Source: Candidatus Zipacnadia bacterium (GTDB lineage Bacteria > Armatimonadota > Zipacnadia > JALGUG01). From it: a stretch of DNA of 42,587 bases. Below the pieces are notes generated by a model. That model saw only the letters and a list, made by a program, of their open reading frames with translations, made no database searches and had not been told where the DNA came from. The stretch's first letter is position 1. Every line of letters starts with the position of its first letter. The position numbers and the translations under genes were made by a program. Positions 23,686-31,232 of this stretch are shown here, in pieces. The DNA is taken from assembly GCA_029820995.1 (NCBI GenBank), contig JALGUG010000004.1:1-42587 (forward strand), read 5' to 3'.

Positions 23686-25281
23686 TTAGGGCCCCAGCGG
23701 GTCCCGATGTCGCGGCCGGTATGCGAACCGTAATTCCGTGAGACAGTCAGTACGCCGATGGCGGTCCGGATTCTCGCGCAGGACGCTGATCAGCGCCTCG
23801 GCCAGAGCGGGGTCGAACTGCGTGCCACGGCAGCGATGCAGCTCCTCCAAGGCCTGAGCGAAGGACCGTGGCTGCCGATAGGTGCGGGGCGACGTCATGG
23901 CATCGAAGGCGTCACAGACGGCGATGATGCGGGCGAACAGGGGGATCTTGTGGCCGGAAAGACCGGCCGGGTAGCCGGCACCGTCGAAGCGCTCGTGGTG
24001 ATGCCGAACGCCCGGGACGAGACGCCGGAGCTGCTTGACCTCGGCGACGATAGCGGCGCCGCGCTCTGGATGGCTGCGCACTGCTCCCCACTCGGCCTCG
24101 GTCAATGCGCCCGGTTTGAGGAGAATCGTCTCCGGGATGGCGATCTTGCCGATGTCATGCAGAAGGCTGGTCAAGGCCAGGTCATGGCGCTGACGCTCGG
24201 GGATCCCAAGGCGCCGGGCCACCATGTCCCCCAAGGCGGCGACCCGATCGGAATGACCGCGAGTGGACGGGTCCTTGGCATCAATCGCCGCCGCGAGACC
24301 GCGCACCGTGGCCACGAAGAGCTCGCCCACTTCATCCACCAACCGGGAGTTCCTCAGAGACAACCCGACCTGGCGGGCTACGGCATTCAGCAGCCTCAGA
24401 TCACGCGGGCGAAAGTCCGGGCCGTGAGGAGCGCGGCTGCCCACAACGAAGCCCAGGAGAGTCCCGGAGGTGCGAACCGGCGCCGCCATCCACGGGAGGC
24501 CGAGCGCTTTGTGGAACCCCTGGAGGAACTCAAGCCATGCCGCGCCGGCCTGAGCGGCTTCGTTGGGATTGTTGATGATCAGACCGGTAGCCGCTAGGCG
24601 TCCTTGGCGTCGCGCGAAGGCGGCGGTCGCCGCCTCTGTCACCAGGTTCTCACGCTCCCTGGTGAATCCGACGCAGGCAGTGAGCGGCTTGGCGCCCGGA
24701 GCCGGAATCAGTATGAAACAGCTTCGCGACAGGCGCAGGGCTTCCGTGGCGCGTTCCAGGGCCCAGCGGAGTAGGGAGCCGCCGGGCGGGAGAGAGCTGG
24801 CAACTTGCCCGATCTCGCAAACGACGGCCAGCTCCTCATAGACCGCGGCCAGTTCCCCGGCCGCGGTGGTCAACTCACCCTCGACCTCGTACATGCTGCG
24901 CGCGAGCGCAGCGAGCGCCCGGGCTGCGGCGTGCGCTTGGGAGTGCGGAGGCGTCGACTCCGAGGAATCAACGGACACGGCGTATGCCAGCGCGATAATT
25001 GTCTCGCCGTCCGTGATCGGCTCGCGAGCTGGGACCGCACAGCCACTGTTCGAGGCCAGCAGTGGGGCCAGCGACCGAGCTCCGGGTCCGAAATCATGCT
25101 CCTGCGCCGGCTGTTGCGGACGCCAGAGCAGCGCACCATTGGGGGCACTGATCCAGACCGAGACCCCCGCGAGCAGGGCCAGCTCCGAGGCCGCCTGGTC
25201 AAAGGCGGCACGATTGAGCGCGCCGCGCAACCGAGCGACGCGGTCGGCTTCCCCGATCAGGTGCTCTGCCGCGGCCGACAT
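23686..25281 (-). CDS. GAF/HD-GYP-domain protein (putative cyclic di-GMP phosphodiesterase)
   Basis: The 531-residue protein has an N-terminal sensory half including a GAF-like region (residues about 150-310, ending with DLRLLNAVARQVGLSLRNSRL). An HD-GYP domain follows, with KDPSTRGHSDRVAALG, the metal-binding LLHDIGKIAIP, HPERGAAI, and HHHERFDGAGYPAGLSG containing the GYP signature. In characterised members this domain hydrolyses c-di-GMP and affects the switch between motile and sessile states. All expected metal-binding and GYP residues are visible, so activity is likely. It lies between flgM and the flagellar genes. The start is ATG 25281; an AAAGGAG lies 13 bases upstream, a long spacing. 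Confidence 0.88.
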   Translation of the reverse strand: MSAAAEHLIGEADRVARLRGALNRAAFDQAASELALLAGVSVWISAPNGALLWRPQQPAQEHDFGPGARSLAPLLASNSGCAVPAREPITDGETIIALAYAVSVDSSESTPPHSQAHAAARALAALARSMYEVEGELTTAAGELAAVYEELAVVCEIGQVASSLPPGGSLLRWALERATEALRLSRSCFILIPAPGAKPLTACVGFTRERENLVTEAATAAFARRQGRLAATGLIINNPNEAAQAGAAWLEFLQGFHKALGLPWMAAPVRTSGTLLGFVVGSRAPHGPDFRPRDLRLLNAVARQVGLSLRNSRLVDEVGELFVATVRGLAAAIDAKDPSTRGHSDRVAALGDMVARRLGIPERQRHDLALTSLLHDIGKIAIPETILLKPGALTEAEWGAVRSHPERGAAIVAEVKQLRRLVPGVRHHHERFDGAGYPAGLSGHKIPLFARIIAVCDAFDAMTSPRTYRQPRSFAQALEELHRCRGTQFDPALAEALISVLRENPDRHRRTDCLTELRFAYRPRHRDPLGP

Positions 25282-25400
25282 GGGCCGGTGCCGCTCCTTT
25301 TACTGTCTCGTGCGCACCCCGTCAGCAGGGCACAGCCACAGCCGCTCGCCACCATCCGGCAATGACGCGCTTTGAGCCATGCTTGGAGCTCTGGGCCTGG

Positions 25401-25474
25401 AAGTGGTCTCCCAACCTCAACGACCGACGACAATTGCGTCTGAAGGCGGTCCGACGGGAGTTGCGAAACCACTT
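25401..25474 (-). repeat. Intergenic inverted-repeat element, copy A
   Basis: AAGTGGT and ACCACTT close a 74-base unit. Read on the minus strand, the stem continues as TTC-CAAC against GTTG-GA with single wobble or mismatch interruptions. It carries the shared core CAATTGTCGTCGGTCGTTGAGG. It lies about 70 bases beyond the flgM terminator. Confidence 0.6.
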
Positions 25475-25545
25475 TCACTGGCTGTCTTCTAGAGATATCG
25501 GTCGGCCGCGGGCGCGTCCTTAGTTCGCACCATCGGCATGAGAAA

Positions 25546-25577
25546 GGCGCAGGGCCTGTTAGCTTCGGCCCTGCGCC
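25546..25577 (-). terminator. Rho-independent terminator of flgM
   Basis: GGCGCAGGGC and GCCCTGCGCC form a perfect 10-bp stem with a 12-base loop. On the minus strand it is followed by TTTCTCATG, a short T-rich stretch. It lies 27 bases after the flgM stop. Confidence 0.75.
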
Positions 25578-25604
25578 GGTTCTCTACGATTGCAGCGTCG
25601 CGGC

Positions 25605-25907
25605 CTATTCGGGCTCCAACATCTTGCCGGCGATATCTTCGGCTGAGACGTTGTAGGTCCCCGTTTTTATGCGCCGTTTGAGCTCGGCCACACGGTCTTC
25701 GCGGATGGCCGGCAGTTGCTCGAGCGCTTGGCGGGCCACCTGGATCTCCTGGGCTCGCGAGCTTAGCACGGCTTCGTCGGCCCCATGGACTTCGGGCGGG
25801 GACTCCGCACCGGGCGCCTGCGGCCCAGTTACTTCCTTGGACTCGGCGGCCTCCAGGCCTTTCTGCGTCACCTGCTTGACATACTTCGGGTCAATACGCA
25901 TCAGCAT
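25605..25907 (-). CDS. flgM: Anti-sigma-28 factor FlgM
   Basis: FlgM holds sigma-28 inactive until it is exported through the completed hook-basal body. The 100-residue product shows the FlgM pattern: a disordered polar N-terminal half, then SSRAQEIQVARQALEQLP and the binding region DRVAELKRRIKTGTYNVSAEDIAGKML. The start, ATG 25907, follows AAGGAG by five bases. A sigma-28-type promoter lies just upstream and a hairpin terminator just downstream, so flgM appears to be a one-gene unit controlled by its own target. FliA is encoded about 12 kb away on the same strand. Confidence 0.95.
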   Translation of the reverse strand: MLMRIDPKYVKQVTQKGLEAAESKEVTGPQAPGAESPPEVHGADEAVLSSRAQEIQVARQALEQLPAIREDRVAELKRRIKTGTYNVSAEDIAGKMLEPE

Positions 25908-25946
25908 CCGTGCTCCTTTGCACTTGCTAGCCGGACCTACATTGTC

Positions 25947-25974
25947 TTATCGGCAGATGCCGGGCTGACCTTTA
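25947..25974 (-). promoter_or_regulatory. Sigma-28 (FliA) promoter of flgM
   Basis: On the minus strand TAAA (25974-25971) and GCCGATAA (25954-25947) are separated by 16 bases. The published sigma-28 consensus is TAAA-N15-GCCGATAA, so the -10 octamer is perfect and the spacing is one base longer. The transcript would begin about 10 bases after it and reach flgM within about 30 bases. Together with fliA in this window it indicates direct feedback. Confidence 0.85.
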
Positions 25975-26047
25975 GCGTTTTTTTTCGCCAGCCGTTGAAG
26001 AGAATCCTCTTGTGCGTCCAGCCGTCCTGTGGCGCGAGGCCGGACGG

Positions 26048-27433
26048 TCAGCGGCGACGGGGCCGCGGCTGTCGCGGGCGAGCGCGTGTTCCCTTGGGCT
26101 TCATCTGCGGCAGCGGCTCTCCTCGCCGAAGCGCTTGCACGAACCTCCGCTGTGCGGTGAGTTGATCAGTCACTTGCTGGAGCAGCGCGGCGCAGTGTTG
26201 AGCACGCCTCTGACAGCCGAAGAGCTGTGTGCCCGTCTGCACCGCGGTTGCGTCGAGCAGCGCTACAACTCGGTCAGTGCTCTTGGTCATCTCTTGGCAG
26301 GTCGCTGAAGTCTGCTCGTAAGCGGGCCGCAACTGCGCCCAGTGCGGGTCGAAATGCCGGCGCCGGTGGAAGCGGTCGAGCTGGGTAACAATGGCCTTCT
26401 GAGCCCCTAGCAAAGCGCCGACGCGGCGGCGAAGCGCGGCGGCCTGCTGACTCCGCTGTGTCAGGGCTTTCTGTTGAGCCAGCAGCTTGGCTTGCAGTTG
26501 CTCCAGCAGGCGGTCCCATTCGTCCAGCTTGGCTGCTGTGGGACGCGGCTTGGGCAGTGTCTTGGCTCCGCGCCGGGGACGCCGGACCACTGTGCCGGAG
26601 ACTTCGTCCTTGTGGGCTGAGAGGGCCCGCAAGAGCTCGTGGGCGGCCTTGACATCTTCGTTCAGCGCGTTGTCCAGCTTCTCGGCTTCGTCGAGAGCCT
26701 GCTTAATCTGGGCCCCGTTCTGCCGAGCGCTTTCAGCCAGCTTCTTAACGCGCTGTGCGGCGACTGTGTCGGTCCAATAGCACCAGCGCGGGAACTGGTC
26801 GGCCCGGAAGGGCAGGGGCGCAAGGCGGCGCTGTCCGCGGGCCAGTCGGGCACGCTGTCGAGCCTTGATGACCATCGGGCGCACCAGCTCGGGGCCTGTG
26901 AGCTCGACCTCGCCCTCCTCCACTCCGATCTCCGAGGTGCCGTCCTCCTCGACCTCAGTTGTAACCGTGGTTCCACGAATCCCGGCCACGACTGTCGGGG
27001 TTTGCACCTCGAATTTGCTTTGCCCGAGCATTGTCTTGAAGCGGGCCCAGAGCTTGCCCACGAACACGAACAGGCCCGGGCGCTTCTCGTCGTCGCTCAG
27101 GCGGATACGCGTGTTCTCCGCCAGCCGCAAGATGTGGCCGCTGTCGTACTGCACCTCGACCTTCCCGTCGGCGGAGGTGCGGATCTCGTCGCCGGGTCGC
27201 AGCCGAGCATCAACGTCGGCCGCCACGGGGGGGCCTCCACCGCGCACAATTTCGGCACGGCCGGTGACGACGGTAAGGGTGGCGATGGTTGTCGGCTCGG
27301 CTTGCGCACTCAACGCCGGCAACGCAAGCGGCAGCAGACCGAGCACGCAGGCTAAGGCCAGCAGGCGTTCTCGGTGAATGGTTCCTCTGGAAGCCGGCAA
27401 GGGAGCGGACATTTCTCTCAACAACCTTTCCAT
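26048..27433 (-). CDS. FecR-domain protein with long C-terminal coiled coil
   Basis: The 461-residue protein has a signal peptide (LLALACVLGLLPLALPALSAQA), then a FecR-type beta domain: ATLTVVTGRAEIVRGGG, LRPGDEIRTSADGKVEVQY, FEVQTPTVVAGIRGTTV. The rest is a basic, glutamine- and leucine-rich helical region (for example LEQLQAKLLAQQKALTQRSQ) ending in a strongly basic tail. FecR domains occur in envelope signalling and in periplasmic anchoring. ATG 27433 follows GGAGGG by four bases; a longer open frame upstream is not supported by a binding site, and ATG 27412 is an alternative. It lies downstream of the ECF sigma cluster and is separated from it by repeat copy D. Confidence 0.75.
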   Translation of the reverse strand: MERLLREMSAPLPASRGTIHRERLLALACVLGLLPLALPALSAQAEPTTIATLTVVTGRAEIVRGGGPPVAADVDARLRPGDEIRTSADGKVEVQYDSGHILRLAENTRIRLSDDEKRPGLFVFVGKLWARFKTMLGQSKFEVQTPTVVAGIRGTTVTTEVEEDGTSEIGVEEGEVELTGPELVRPMVIKARQRARLARGQRRLAPLPFRADQFPRWCYWTDTVAAQRVKKLAESARQNGAQIKQALDEAEKLDNALNEDVKAAHELLRALSAHKDEVSGTVVRRPRRGAKTLPKPRPTAAKLDEWDRLLEQLQAKLLAQQKALTQRSQQAAALRRRVGALLGAQKAIVTQLDRFHRRRHFDPHWAQLRPAYEQTSATCQEMTKSTDRVVALLDATAVQTGTQLFGCQRRAQHCAALLQQVTDQLTAQRRFVQALRRGEPLPQMKPKGTRARPRQPRPRRR

Positions 27434-27483
27434 GCAACCCTCCGCTGGGCGAGCAGTTGCACCCACACGAGCGGACGCCGAGT

Positions 27484-27544
27484 TTTGAAGCGGCTTCTCA
27501 GGGGGTTGAAGCACCGACGGCAATCAACTGACGCCAAGCCCCGG
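27484..27544 (-). repeat. Intergenic inverted-repeat element, copy D (shortened)
   Basis: Read on the minus strand this starts at the stop codon of the RseB-like gene and contains the family core TGATTGCCGTCGGTGCTTCAA and the arm AGAAGCCGCTTC. The first arm is reduced compared with the 80-base copies. It fills the space before the fecR-domain gene. Confidence 0.4.
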
Positions 27545-28591
27545 TCAGTCGAGGGGCTCGCGAGGCGGCGCCACAGGTCGCAGGCGCCCTTTGATCTTCT
27601 GTAGCAGGGCCTGGCGCGCATATCTCGGGCCTTTGAGCACGAGCCGCAGATTCCCCTCCCGCCAGACATCGCCGTTTCTGACCCGGAGCGGCCGAGCATG
27701 GGGGGGGCAGGGGCTCTGAACCAGTGTCACCGGGTCCAGACCATTGTCCAGGTAAAGTACCACGATCACATTCTTTCCAATGTGCTTGACCGTCACACGG
27801 CCTTCCATGAGCCGATACCCGCCGGGCAGCTTCGGCGGGGGGGTCAAGATAGGGAAGCGCACCAAGCGCTGAGCCTCGCGCAGATCTACATGGCCCGGCC
27901 GGTGCACGCGCCGGACGGTGACCTCGGGCGGCACCTCGAACCGGAAGAGGCCTGGAGCGAAGTGGGGCGCATAGTTGATCTTGCTGAAATAGTAGGAGGT
28001 CTCGGGCTTGCCATCGGGGCCAAAGGTAACCCACTTGAGCGTGTGCGCCTTATCGTGGTCAATCCACATCTTGCGGACCAGGCGAGAGTTCTCCTTATCG
28101 CGGATCTCGATGATCTCGGCAGTGCGTCCGGCCACCTGCTCCTGACCGATGACCGCCACCTTGAAGGCCTGTCGGATGAGTTGCAGCCCGAGGTTACGGC
28201 TGGCCGAGCGTTGAAATTCGGGCGGCACAGGCATAGCCCACACGGTCCGGCGGCGCGGCGAGTACCTGAAAGTGTTGACCCCGTCGCAAAGGATAAGCTC
28301 ACCTGCTCGTTCGGGAGGCGACAGCGTCTCCACCCGTTCCCGGCCCTGCAGACCCTTAGAGACCCGTTGTCGGACTACACGCTCGCCGCGTGGCGTGAAA
28401 ACGTGGATCTTACGGACCCCTTCATACTGGATGCGACCCTCGGCCAAAAGCGATCTCGTCAACAGATCCAGGCCGCTCTCAGTCTCGGACCAAACGGAGG
28501 ACGGGCCGCCGGCCAGCAAGGCCAAGAGCACCGCCCACCAGGCGGGTCGCCACCGTGCTCTCAACCTGTTCCGGAAGTTGCGCCAGATCAT
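27545..28591 (-). CDS. RseB/MucB- or LolA-like envelope protein
   Basis: The 348-residue product has an N-terminal signal segment (AWWAVLLALLAGGPSSVWS) and a LolA/RseB-type beta-sheet region: RIQYEGVRKIHVFTPRGER, GELILCDGVNTFRYSPRRR, AEIIEIRDKENSRLVRKMWID. This fold senses or carries lipid in the periplasm; RseB modulates an anti-sigma factor. Its position downstream of an ECF sigma/anti-sigma pair favours the RseB-type role, which is an inference. A second region follows (YRLMEGRVTVKHIGKNVIVV). ATG 28591 is used because the signal peptide begins there; the open frame extends to 29053 in antisense-like low-complexity sequence that overlaps the anti-sigma gene. Confidence 0.7.
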   Translation of the reverse strand: MIWRNFRNRLRARWRPAWWAVLLALLAGGPSSVWSETESGLDLLTRSLLAEGRIQYEGVRKIHVFTPRGERVVRQRVSKGLQGRERVETLSPPERAGELILCDGVNTFRYSPRRRTVWAMPVPPEFQRSASRNLGLQLIRQAFKVAVIGQEQVAGRTAEIIEIRDKENSRLVRKMWIDHDKAHTLKWVTFGPDGKPETSYYFSKINYAPHFAPGLFRFEVPPEVTVRRVHRPGHVDLREAQRLVRFPILTPPPKLPGGYRLMEGRVTVKHIGKNVIVVLYLDNGLDPVTLVQSPCPPHARPLRVRNGDVWREGNLRLVLKGPRYARQALLQKIKGRLRPVAPPREPLD

Positions 28592-28700
28592 CAGATTCAC
28601 GACCAGGGCACTGATCCGATTGGCTCGGTTTGCGCGTCGCGGGCGTGCGTGGTGCGAGCCGCGTGCCCTTGCGCGTTGTCCTGTCCTGTAGACGCCAAGA

Positions 28701-28730
28701 GCGGCGACCCGGTTCAGTCTGGGCCGCCGC
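28701..28730 (-). terminator. Hairpin between the anti-sigma and RseB-like genes
   Basis: GCGGCG-A-CCC pairs with GGG-C-CGCCGC around a 10-base loop (one mismatch), about 10 bases after the anti-sigma stop. No T-run is present; it could attenuate or stabilise the message. Confidence 0.4.
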
Positions 28731-28740
28731 TCCGAAGTAA

Positions 28741-29283
28741 CTATTCGGAAACGCCGCAGACCACGAAACGCACACCGGCATCGGCGGCGAAGGGCGCACC
28801 GTCGGCATAGCTGTCGTGGCTGGTCTCGATGAACGTTGTCAGCTCGTCCAGCGGCGGCAACGGCGCTTGGACCACAGTCGGGCTGGGCGGCGACACTGGA
28901 CCAGCCGAGTAGTGTCGGAGTGCCACAAAGCCTCCCGCCACAATTACCAGCAGCAGTACGGCCACAGCCACGGGCTGCCACACTCGCGGGGGGTGCAACA
29001 GGGACGCCCACAGCTCGCGCCACCCCGGACCTGCGGTCTGCGGGTCGGGGCACCGCTCCCGTTCAGCCAGCAAGCGCGCGTGCAGCCTCGCGTCGAAGGC
29101 CGGCGAGGTCCGCTCCTGGGGCAGGCTGCGCAGTAGCTCTCGGGTGCGCTGCAGCTCCCGCGCCAACCGGGCGCAGGAGGCGCACGTGTCAAGGTGCTCC
29201 TGGAGCAGCCTGCTTTCCTCCGGTGTGCATTTTCCGCTCAGGCGCTCGGAGATGAGTTGTGCAAAGCGACGACATCCCGTCAT
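28741..29283 (-). CDS. Zinc-finger (zf-HC2) transmembrane anti-sigma factor
   Basis: The 180-residue product has a HxxxCxxC motif (EHLDTCASCARL near residue 35) typical of ZAS-type anti-sigma factors. One membrane helix follows (VAVAVLLLVIVAGGFVAL) and then a periplasmic tail of about 55 residues. Such proteins bind and block their ECF sigma factor until an envelope signal triggers release. It lies directly after the ECF sigma gene, with 46 bases between. The start is probably ATG 29283; GTG 29292, three codons upstream, is also possible and lies close to GAAGGG. Confidence 0.88.
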   Translation of the reverse strand: MTGCRRFAQLISERLSGKCTPEESRLLQEHLDTCASCARLARELQRTRELLRSLPQERTSPAFDARLHARLLAERERCPDPQTAGPGWRELWASLLHPPRVWQPVAVAVLLLVIVAGGFVALRHYSAGPVSPPSPTVVQAPLPPLDELTTFIETSHDSYADGAPFAADAGVRFVVCGVSE

Positions 29284-29329
29284 AACGTTCACGGCCCTTC
29301 ATATTCTTGAGGCAAGTCTCAGCGATCAC

Positions 29330-29971
29330 TCAAGCCTCATCGGTCACGTACGAACTGAGCTTGTCCCGCAATTGAACTCGCGCATTGAATAACCGACTCT
29401 TCACGGTCCCGACCGGGCAGTCCACAATCTCGGCGATTTGCTCGTAGGACAACCCTTGCAGGTCGAACAGCACCACCACGGTGCGCAGCTTCTCCGAGAG
29501 ACTCGCGATTGCTCTTCGCACTTGTTGCTGCAGCTCCCCGGTCTCGGCCAGCACTTGAGGGGAGCGGGATGCATCGGCGATCTCTCGTTCAACCGCATCA
29601 TCCTCCGTGGTCAGCGGCTCGTCGAGGCTAAAGGCGTGCTGCTCAGTGCGCCGACGTCGCCGGAGAGTGTCCACGCAGATGTTGGTCGCGATCCGGTAGA
29701 GCCAGGTCTGAAAGCTGGAGGCGCCGCGAAACCGGGCCACGGAGGTGAAGGCCCGGACAAACACCTCCTGGGTCAGATCCTCGGCTTCTCCGGCATCGCC
29801 GATGGTCCGGCAGATGTAGCTGTAGATCTTGTCCTTGTAGTGCCGGGCGAGCGCTTCGAAGGCCTCGACGTCACCGCGCCGAGAGCGCTCCACGAGGGCG
29901 GAAACATCGGGCATGCGGGCGCGCTCACTCCCAATTCTGCCGACGAGAGCAGTGTCGCAAAGTTCACTCAT
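29330..29971 (-). CDS. ECF-family RNA polymerase sigma factor (RpoE-like)
   Basis: The 213-residue product has sigma region 2 (GDVEAFEALARHYKDKIYSY and GEAEDLTQEVFVRAFTSVARFRG) and region 4 (SEKLRTVVVLFDLQGLSYEQIAEIVDCPVGTVKSRLFNAR), with no region 3. This is the ECF layout. The anti-sigma gene follows immediately, as expected. The start is uncertain: ATG 29971 gives the longest frame but has no clear ribosome-binding site, whereas ATG 29914 follows GGGAGTGAG and would begin at MPDVSALVERSRRGD, closer to usual ECF starts. The upstream gap contains repeat copy B. Confidence 0.92.
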   Translation of the reverse strand: MSELCDTALVGRIGSERARMPDVSALVERSRRGDVEAFEALARHYKDKIYSYICRTIGDAGEAEDLTQEVFVRAFTSVARFRGASSFQTWLYRIATNICVDTLRRRRRTEQHAFSLDEPLTTEDDAVEREIADASRSPQVLAETGELQQQVRRAIASLSEKLRTVVVLFDLQGLSYEQIAEIVDCPVGTVKSRLFNARVQLRDKLSSYVTDEA

Positions 29972-30004
29972 GGCTTGCTCGCATCACACCGCACCGCCTC
30001 ACGC

Positions 30005-30086
30005 CTAGAAGTCGCTTCATAACCTCGACGACCAACGCTAATCGCGTGCAAACGCGCTCCTACGAAGGTCCTGAAACAGCTTCTAG
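30005..30086 (-). repeat. Intergenic inverted-repeat element, copy B
   Basis: This 82-base unit begins and ends with CTAGAAG and CTTCTAG. Read on the minus strand its stem is CTAGAAG-CTG-TTTCA against TGAAG-CG-ACTTCTAG, about 15 paired positions including wobbles. It contains GTAGGAGCGCGTTTGCACGCGA, recalling REP sequences of other bacteria. It starts inside the yhaM stop codon. Confidence 0.6.
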
Positions 30087-31117
30087 TCGTCGCCCGCCTC
30101 CTCCAACCCCTCGAGGCGGTCGCCACGGTACTCAGCTTGCTCCGCTTCCGGCACCGGGGGCTCGTCGTAGGGCCCGATGTACAGGTACCGCTCCAGCAGC
30201 CGGTTGTAGGCCGACCACTTCTTCCCGGGCCCTCCCTCACGCTGCCGCAGCTCGATGAACTGCTGGGTCCGGGCATCGAGGTTGTCGGCGTAGTGCAAGG
30301 CACAGGCTTCCGGAGTGGCCGGAACAACCGGCGCCCCCCATTCGCGCTGACCGTGGTGGCTCAACAAGATGTGACGCAGCAGGTCGGCCAAAAGTTCAGG
30401 AAAGTCCGGCAAGGTTCTTAGGGCTGCCGTGACCATCCGGTCCATCAGAACCGTGTGACCAATGAGCCGCCCGCAATCAGTGTACTCGATGGTCGCGCCC
30501 CAGGTGAGCTCCTGCATCTTCCCAATGTCGTGTAGCAGCGCCCCGGTCAGAAGCAGGTCGCGGTCCACCTCGGCGTGACGGGCGCTGAGCTCTTCGCAGA
30601 GCGCAGCCACCGCCAGCGTATGCTCCATCAGGCCGCCGAGACAGGCGTGATGCACGGCCTTGGCCCCGGGCGCCTGGGCAAAGCGCTCCAGGAAGTCGGG
30701 TTGCTCGAAGAAGCACGCCAGCAGCGCGCGCAGATGAGGATTGGTCACGGACTGCAGCAACTGCTCCAGCTCGGCCAACATCTCCTGCCGGTCACGCGAG
30801 GAAGTCGGCAGAAAATCGGCGGGGTCGAGCTGACCTTCGGCGGCTCGTCGCAGCGCGCTGATAACGATCTGCGGCGTGCCCTGATATTCCTCGATTCGCC
30901 CCGCGACCTCCACCACATCGCCCACTTCACACAGCTCATACAACTGCTCGGCATTGTCCCACGCCCGGCCGATCAGTTCGCCCGTGCGGTCCGCCAGGAC
31001 CAGAGTGAGGTATTTGCCCGGCTTGTTGCGGAAGTCGGCCAGCGTCTTGGAGCGAAGGGCGAAAGCAGTCTGGACGCGCTCGCCCGGCGTTAGATCAGCG
31101 ATTAGCGTCTTGGCCAT
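30083..31117 (-). CDS. YhaM/CBF1-type 3'-5' exoribonuclease (OB-fold plus HD domain)
   Basis: The 344-residue product has an N-terminal OB-type nucleic-acid-binding domain (YLTLVLADRTGELIGRAWDN and EVGDVVEVAGRIEEYQGTPQ) and then an HD hydrolase domain with HHACLGGLMEHTLAVA, LLLTGALLHDIGKM and LRHILLSHHGQREWG, where the histidines and aspartate bind metals. This arrangement is that of YhaM, a 3'-5' exoribonuclease first described as a replication-linked CMP-binding factor in Gram-positive bacteria. The start is ATG 31117 after GAGG at six bases, 15 bases after the predicted transcription start. Its stop codon lies in repeat copy B. Confidence 0.88.
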   Translation of the reverse strand: MAKTLIADLTPGERVQTAFALRSKTLADFRNKPGKYLTLVLADRTGELIGRAWDNAEQLYELCEVGDVVEVAGRIEEYQGTPQIVISALRRAAEGQLDPADFLPTSSRDRQEMLAELEQLLQSVTNPHLRALLACFFEQPDFLERFAQAPGAKAVHHACLGGLMEHTLAVAALCEELSARHAEVDRDLLLTGALLHDIGKMQELTWGATIEYTDCGRLIGHTVLMDRMVTAALRTLPDFPELLADLLRHILLSHHGQREWGAPVVPATPEACALHYADNLDARTQQFIELRQREGGPGKKWSAYNRLLERYLYIGPYDEPPVPEAEQAEYRGDRLEGLEEAGDD

Positions 31118-31138
31118 CAGTTGCCTCACATGCGGGTC

Positions 31139-31167
31139 ATTATAGCACAGCCCGTATGGCCGGCCAA
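31139..31167 (-). promoter_or_regulatory. Extended -10 promoter of the yhaM-like gene
   Basis: On the minus strand TTGGCC (31167-31162) and TGC-TATAAT (TATAAT at 31144-31139) are 17 bases apart. The -10 is perfect with a TGn extension. The transcript would begin about 15 bases before the start codon. Confidence 0.65.
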
Positions 31168-31176
31168 GGTCGCCAC

Positions 31177-31207
31177 AAGAAGAAAGGCCGCGCACTTGGG
31201 CGCGGCC
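31177..31207 (-). terminator. Rho-independent terminator of the LptD-like gene
   Basis: GGCCGCGC and GCGCGGCC form a perfect 8-bp stem with a six-base loop, and on the minus strand it is followed by TTTCTTCTT. It ends the unit containing the envelope genes and lies about 100 bases after the LptD-like stop. Confidence 0.8.
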
Positions 31208-31232
31208 CCCTCATCGCGGAAGGTCGAGCGGA

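Larger units (their letters stand above)
25282..25604. other. Intergenic region between HD-GYP and flgM
   Basis: These 323 bases hold repeat copy A (25401-25474) and the flgM terminator hairpin (25546-25577). The remaining part, 25282-25400, is the leader of the HD-GYP gene. I see no further gene in it that I trust. Confidence 0.6.

Noticed and set aside
25257-25478. Small minus-strand frame with a lipobox-like LTGC segment
   Set aside because: It begins inside repeat copy A and ends inside the HD-GYP start, has no ribosome-binding site and no homologue I recognise.
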